Shown here: piece by piece, positions 60,273-64,000 of the stretch
Layout: each line of letters opens with the position of its first letter
Numbering within the stretch: position 1 is the stretch's first letter
Origin: Sporosarcina sp. FSL K6-1508
GTDB taxonomy: Bacteria; Bacillota; Bacilli; Bacillales_A; Planococcaceae
Assembly (NCBI RefSeq): GCF_038007465.1
Contig: NZ_JBBOXF010000001.1
Location: 1,328,501 to 1,392,500, forward strand
Reading direction: 5' to 3'
DNA: 64,000 nt
Position numbers and translations under genes: made by a program
The notes under the pieces: model-generated
The model's database searches: none
Seen by the model: only the letters and a program-made list of their open reading frames with translations
Told to the model about the DNA's origin: nothing

Positions 60273-61133
60273 ATGAAGAAGAAAATTGGATTAGTCGCGA
60301 TGTTAATGACCACTGCCGTTTTCTTGAGCGGTTGTGCAGGCATCCAGAACAAAGAAGGTACATTTTATAATATTTTTGTAAAGCCTATGGATTGGTTACT
60401 GCATTTTTTCAGTGATTTCTTCAATGGGAATTACGGCCTTGCGATTATACTTATCACGGTATTAATCCGGTTAGTTCTAATGCCGCTAATGCTGAAAAAC
60501 TATAAATCGCAACAGAATATGAAAATTAAAATGGATGCGCTTCGCCCTGAGATGGAAGACATTCAAAAGCGTTTGAAAGAAGCAAAAGAAAAAGAACAAA
60601 AAGATGAGCAAATGAAGCTTCAGCAAGAAATGATGGGGCTGTATTCAAAGCATGGTGTCAATCCGCTTAATATGGGTTGTCTTCCATTAGTCATCCAGAT
60701 GCCAATCATCATGGGTCTTTACTTTGCGATTCTCAATTCCACTGAAGTACAAACACATGAGTTCCTTTGGTTCAATCTCGGAGAACCCGACATGATCATG
60801 ATGGTACTTGCCGGGGCGGTCTACTTTGTTCAAGCGCGTGTATCACTCTGGACGATGCCGGAACAGCAGAAGAAACAGATGAAGGCATTTATTTACCTAT
60901 CGCCGATTATGATTATGTTTATTTCATTCAAAGCGATGGCAGCATTACCTCTTTACTGGGCAGTTGGGGGACTTCTACTTATCTTCCAAACGTATTTAGG
61001 CCGCAAGTTCTATTACAAGCATCCTGAAGTAGTGGTAGAAGGTAATGAGGGTATAGTAAGTGAAAAAGAAGAAAAAGCACCAGAGACAAAAAAAGATAAA
61101 GTAAAAGAAATAGACACTAAAGATGACAAATGA
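60273..61133 (+). CDS. yidC: Membrane protein insertase YidC (OxaA/SpoIIIJ type)
   Basis: This 286-aa lipoprotein-type YidC has signal IGLVAMLMTTAVFLSGC (lipid Cys ~22), five membrane helices, NYGLAIILITVLIRLVLMPL with the conserved groove Arg, a charged hairpin loop (MEDIQKRLKEAKEKEQKDEQMK), and NPLNMGCLPLVIQMPIIMGLYFAI in two parts. The lysine-rich C-tail is typical. It inserts membrane proteins with or without Sec. GAAGGTGA selects ATG 60273. Not next to rpmH/rnpA, so likely a second copy (YqjG-like). Confidence 0.9.
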   Translation: MKKKIGLVAMLMTTAVFLSGCAGIQNKEGTFYNIFVKPMDWLLHFFSDFFNGNYGLAIILITVLIRLVLMPLMLKNYKSQQNMKIKMDALRPEMEDIQKRLKEAKEKEQKDEQMKLQQEMMGLYSKHGVNPLNMGCLPLVIQMPIIMGLYFAILNSTEVQTHEFLWFNLGEPDMIMMVLAGAVYFVQARVSLWTMPEQQKKQMKAFIYLSPIMIMFISFKAMAALPLYWAVGGLLLIFQTYLGRKFYYKHPEVVVEGNEGIVSEKEEKAPETKKDKVKEIDTKDDK

Positions 61134-61137
61134 AAGT

Positions 61138-61168
61138 AGGCTGAAGAGAAATCTTCGGCCTTTTTTAT
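61138..61168 (+). terminator. Terminator after yidC
   Basis: GGCTGAAGA and TCTTCGGCC arms around a four-base loop, followed by TTTTTT. Confidence 0.85.
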
Positions 61169-61236
61169 AGTCAAACTATAGAATTCAAATCTACGCCCAC
61201 ATGGTATGGATTATACAGCCTAGGGAGGTTATCAAA

Positions 61237-61485
61237 ATGCAGTCTAAATGGTTATTTGGAATTGGAATTGTTGCAGCTGCGTTAGCTTCTGTCTATTTCA
61301 TTGTTAAGCTCGATTTGAACAATGCTGTTCTTTCGATGGTGGCTCTGTTTTCATTGACAAACGGAGCTCGGGCAAAATCATTTCGTGAGCAGGGATTGTT
61401 TCGTGAGTCGAAATGGATGTTATGGATGTCACTTTTTTTCGGTTGCGCATTTGTGATATTGCTCATTGTTAGTTTTATTGCATAA
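61237..61485 (+). CDS. Small membrane protein (82 aa), unknown
   Basis: It has three hydrophobic segments (WLFGIGIVAAALASVYFIV, AVLSMVALFSLTNGA, WMLWMSLFFGCAFVILLIV) with a basic loop SFREQGLFRESK. GGGAGG about 11 bases upstream selects ATG 61237. I do not recognise a named family beyond generic Bacillales hypothetical proteins. Confidence 0.7.
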   Translation: MQSKWLFGIGIVAAALASVYFIVKLDLNNAVLSMVALFSLTNGARAKSFREQGLFRESKWMLWMSLFFGCAFVILLIVSFIA

Positions 61486-61486
61486 A

Positions 61487-61533
61487 AAGACGTTCACCGG
61501 GAACTGAAACCTCTGGTGAGCGTCTTTTTAGAT
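61487..61533. terminator. Terminator between the 82-aa gene and the MFS gene
   Basis: AAAAAGACG-TCACC and GGTGA-CGTCTTTTT arms lie between convergent genes. Confidence 0.85.
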
Positions 61534-61550
61534 GGAACGATAAATTCAAG

Positions 61551-62705
61551 TCAATAAACATAGCGTTTCTTAGTTGTCAGCACAATGATGATTGCTGGAA
61601 CAGAACAGATAATCATACCGAGAAATGCGAGCCGCGGAGAAATGTCGTACAAATAGCCCCCCAGAAATGTTAGGATAGCCGTGCTTAAACTCATGGCGAA
61701 CGCAGCGTAGATTCCTTGTGCTCCAGCAATTTGATCACGAGGAAGTTTTTCAGAAATAAATTGTATAAACGCGAAATGAGCTAAGCCGAATGACAAGGCG
61801 TGAAGTGCTTGAGTACCAATGAAAACAGTTATGTATGGAAATGAAGAGATAAGTATCCACCTTGCCGTGGATCCAATACCCGCTAGTAAAAACATTGTAG
61901 AAACTTTGACATTTGCAAGTAATCGATCAGCGTATGTGAAGAACAATATTTCAAATAACACTGCAACGTTCAAGATGATCCCGATATAAAAACCATTAAC
62001 TCCAAGATCATTTAGAAAAATGAATCCAAAGTTATAATAGGACGCATGCGCGCCTTGTAAAAGAATAGCGAGTATCAGGACAACTGCAAACCCTTTAGAG
62101 GTGAAAAGGGCTTTAAAATCAATTGCTCGTTTTGTTGAATTACCTTTTACTGGGTTCAATTGTAAAACTGCCGGTGCTGGGCGCATGAAAAATAGGGTTG
62201 CAATGGCTAATCCGGCGATCATTATGTAAAGAATTGCTTTTTCGGTCCAAATAGCTGTAGCAGCCCCAATTAACAAAAGTGCAACTGTGTAACCAATTGA
62301 TCCAAACGACCGACTTTTGCCGTAATGAATACCTTCTGTCTGCATTAAGATAGACGCGCCGCTCTCAACAGCGGGCAATATCATTGGATAGACTGCACTG
62401 AATAAGACCGTAATAATGAGAAGTACAATAGAAGGTGAATCGGGTAAATAGAGGAGCGCTAAAATAAGTGCTGCAAGGGACATCCATTTCATAGCACGAA
62501 TCAGGGACAGTTTTTGTGTCAGGTATGGAAAAACAAGAAATGTCGATAATGATCGGGCAATCATTCCAGCCCCCATAATAATACTAGCCGCTGTTACGGA
62601 TAAACCTTTTTCAATTGTTAGCCAGCCGGTCCAATAGGGAAGAAATACACCCCAAGTAAAGAAGAAAACGAAAAAACTGAACGAAAGCCATCTTTGGTTG
62701 TTCAT
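61551..62705 (-). CDS. MFS transporter, PPP/HcaT-like family
   Basis: This 384-aa protein has twelve predicted helices. FFTWGVFLPYWTGWLTIEKGLS at the start, then VESGASILMQTEGIHYGKSRSFGSIGYTV (in two parts), is the MFS_1-like/phenylpropionate permease subfamily pattern. Substrate unknown; efflux or uptake cannot be told apart. AAGGGAGCAG precedes the ATG. Single gene. Confidence 0.83.
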   Translation of the reverse strand: MNNQRWLSFSFFVFFFTWGVFLPYWTGWLTIEKGLSVTAASIIMGAGMIARSLSTFLVFPYLTQKLSLIRAMKWMSLAALILALLYLPDSPSIVLLIITVLFSAVYPMILPAVESGASILMQTEGIHYGKSRSFGSIGYTVALLLIGAATAIWTEKAILYIMIAGLAIATLFFMRPAPAVLQLNPVKGNSTKRAIDFKALFTSKGFAVVLILAILLQGAHASYYNFGFIFLNDLGVNGFYIGIILNVAVLFEILFFTYADRLLANVKVSTMFLLAGIGSTARWILISSFPYITVFIGTQALHALSFGLAHFAFIQFISEKLPRDQIAGAQGIYAAFAMSLSTAILTFLGGYLYDISPRLAFLGMIICSVPAIIIVLTTKKRYVY

Positions 62706-62820
62706 CTGATCTGCTCCCTTACAAACTCCTTATTAATGGTAAATTAAATAATAGCACACGCTGACCACAAAGCGAAATGGTGGTAGACTAGATATATATA
62801 TTGAGAAGGTAGGCTTAGTA

Positions 62821-63729
62821 ATGAAACGAAAAAAAAGCTATTCTAAGAAAAGACATAAAAAACAAGGCAAAGGCCTTACAATTACGTTACTTGTTTCAGC
62901 TGTTATCATGATTGGATTGCTGACTTGGCTTGGATTGAATAATTGGGATGTGGACAAAAGTATAAAAAATGCACAGGAAGCCATTGGTATGTCAGTTCCC
63001 GCAGAGGACGAGACAGTTGCCCCTGAAACTGATGCAACAGTAGAAGATGATGAGAAGGGAAATGAACAAGAGGAAATACCCGATCAGAAATCACAGGAGC
63101 AAACAACACCGCCATCCAAACCCGCTAAAAGCGACAGTACAGACTCAACAAAGTCGGATTCTTCAATTGATAACGGAGGATATATTGAAGGTCAGGTGCT
63201 GCCTAAAGAACCAAAATTCATAAACGGGATTTTACTCGCCAATAAAAAATATCCGCTTCCGGCAACATACGCGCCTGGTGAAGACAAAGCAGCGCGTGCG
63301 GCATTTGAAAAGATGGCAGCGGAAGCGAAACTTGCAGATTTTAATCTCAATGCTTTCAGCACATATCGCTCATTTGAATACCAAACGACCCTTTACGATA
63401 GATATGTTGCTCGTGATGGTAAAAAAGCGGCAGATACGTACAGTGCACGCCCGGGCTATTCCGAACACCAAACAGGGCTAGCGTTCGACATAGGTGAAGT
63501 GAATTTTGAACAGCACTTTGCCTCATCATCATTTGGGGAAACGGGAGCAGGGAAATGGGTGGCAGCGAATGCTCACCGTTTCGGTTTCATTATGCGCTAC
63601 CCAAAAGGGAAAGAACAGATTACTGGATATATGCATGAGGCTTGGCATTTCCGTTATGTTGGCAAGGAAATTGCAGATGAAGTTTTTAAACGAAATATCA
63701 CATTGGAAGAATATCTAGGGGTCCAATAA
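62821..63729 (+). CDS. VanY/LdcB-type D-alanyl-D-alanine carboxypeptidase (M15B)
   Basis: This 302-aa protein has a basic N-terminus, an anchor helix (LTITLLVSAVIMIGLLTWLGL) and an acidic/Ser-Thr linker (residues 45-110). The M15 domain carries zinc ligands in SEHQTGLAFDIGE (His, Asp) and EAWHFRYVG (catalytic Glu, His), and STYRSFEYQTTLYDRYV for substrate binding. It trims stem peptides of peptidoglycan outside the membrane. GAGAAGGTAGGC precedes the ATG. Terminator follows at 63760. Confidence 0.9.
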   Translation: MKRKKSYSKKRHKKQGKGLTITLLVSAVIMIGLLTWLGLNNWDVDKSIKNAQEAIGMSVPAEDETVAPETDATVEDDEKGNEQEEIPDQKSQEQTTPPSKPAKSDSTDSTKSDSSIDNGGYIEGQVLPKEPKFINGILLANKKYPLPATYAPGEDKAARAAFEKMAAEAKLADFNLNAFSTYRSFEYQTTLYDRYVARDGKKAADTYSARPGYSEHQTGLAFDIGEVNFEQHFASSSFGETGAGKWVAANAHRFGFIMRYPKGKEQITGYMHEAWHFRYVGKEIADEVFKRNITLEEYLGVQ

Positions 63730-63759
63730 ATACTTAAGTGACTCAGATCCCCATAGAAC

Positions 63760-63800
63760 AAAAGGGACGTACCGTATTAGCGGCGCGTCCCTTTTGTTTT
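63760..63800 (+). terminator. Terminator after the M15 peptidase gene
   Basis: AAAAGGGACG-CCG and CGG-CGTCCCTTTT arms followed by GTTTT. Confidence 0.85.
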
Positions 63801-63985
63801 AAGATAAGAAATTATAAGTTTTACAACCTGGAGCAGTGTCTAGCTCCAGCGCCCAGCCCCTCGGAGGCCCACAGGATGTGGGGTCACACAGACGTTGCCG
63901 CAGGACGCGGCGCACCTAGGCTGTGTTCCTTAATCGACTTATGCGTGTCGGGTCTACCAAGGCGCTTGCGCTTTTCTTTTATTAT
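63800..63985. repeat. Dispersed palindromic intergenic element, copy A5
   Basis: It runs from ATAAGAAATTATAAGTTTTA through CCTGGAGC..CTAGCTCCAGCGCC to GGGTCTACCAAGGCGCTTGC and GCTTTTCTTT. It is the most complete copy seen here. It shares the left end with 28200, 38245 and 17691 and the right end with 28385. No gene. Confidence 0.75.
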
Positions 63986-64000
63986 AAGATGGGTGAAAGT

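Overview
The window looks like chromosome of a low-to-moderate GC Gram-positive rod of the Bacillales, most likely a Planococcaceae member close to Sporosarcina. This is inferred from many genes reading as orthologues of Bacillus subtilis genes in the same small operons, AGGAGG-type ribosome binding sites, frequent TTG/GTG starts, strong rho-independent terminators, and sigma-B-like promoters. No rRNA, tRNA, phage, insertion sequence, CRISPR array or replication origin was found.

Layout. 1-13.6 kb: housekeeping and metabolic genes (3' part of a Dph6-like gene, MazG-like hydrolase, methyltransferase plus nitroreductase, YerD-type glutamate synthase domain protein, acyl-CoA ligase, YdaT-like stress protein, PutP, HflX, ABC exporter, Met-rich lipoprotein). 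13.6-17.7 kb: a 21-bp repeat array, then a Fur-type control region and the yclNOPQ petrobactin-type siderophore importer. 17.7-24.9 kb: a decayed FapA-like gene, ZIP transporter, niaP, DUF6054 protein, then a tight operon of a uracil-DNA glycosylase-like gene, a nonsense-interrupted kinase-like gene and a three-gene osmolyte ABC importer. 25-37 kb: single genes for DNA repair, stress and redox (MazG-like, alkyladenine glycosylase, YfkM, YkvI, hydrolase, hmp/nsrR nitric oxide pair, ppaC, AAA ATPase, Rieske flavoprotein, DsbA-like, YceI, MurB). 37-44.3 kb: a universal stress protein diverging from the complete mrpABCDEFG Na+/H+ antiporter operon. 44.4-52.6 kb: penicillin acylase family protein, a large 21/42-bp repeat array, P1 peptidase, UspA plus a wrecked SulP transporter, and a cadC-cadA metal resistance pair. 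52.6-64 kb: acetyltransferases, mntR-cvfB, DUF1002 protein, small membrane proteins, AraC regulator, a YidC insertase, an MFS transporter and a VanY-type carboxypeptidase.

How it works together. Much of the window concerns the cell surface and ion or redox homeostasis: iron-siderophore, zinc, manganese and cadmium handling, Na+/H+ exchange, osmolyte uptake and NO detoxification. At least five genes carry sequences resembling sigma-B general stress promoters (YdaT-like, YfkM-like, a 51-aa Lmo0937-like protein, a 32-aa peptide and a YtxH-like protein).

The most unusual signal is not a protein. It is a family of 21-bp (paired as 42-bp) repeats with core ACCGATCATA/ACCGCTCGTA. It occurs three times: a long array after the acylase gene, a shorter one after the lipoprotein gene, and a single inverted 42-bp unit after mrpG. 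Each lies within about 40 bp downstream of an intrinsic terminator. A second class of dispersed palindromic elements (ends like AAGCGC..GGCGCC) is scattered through other intergenic gaps and may have shaped the region before mrpA.
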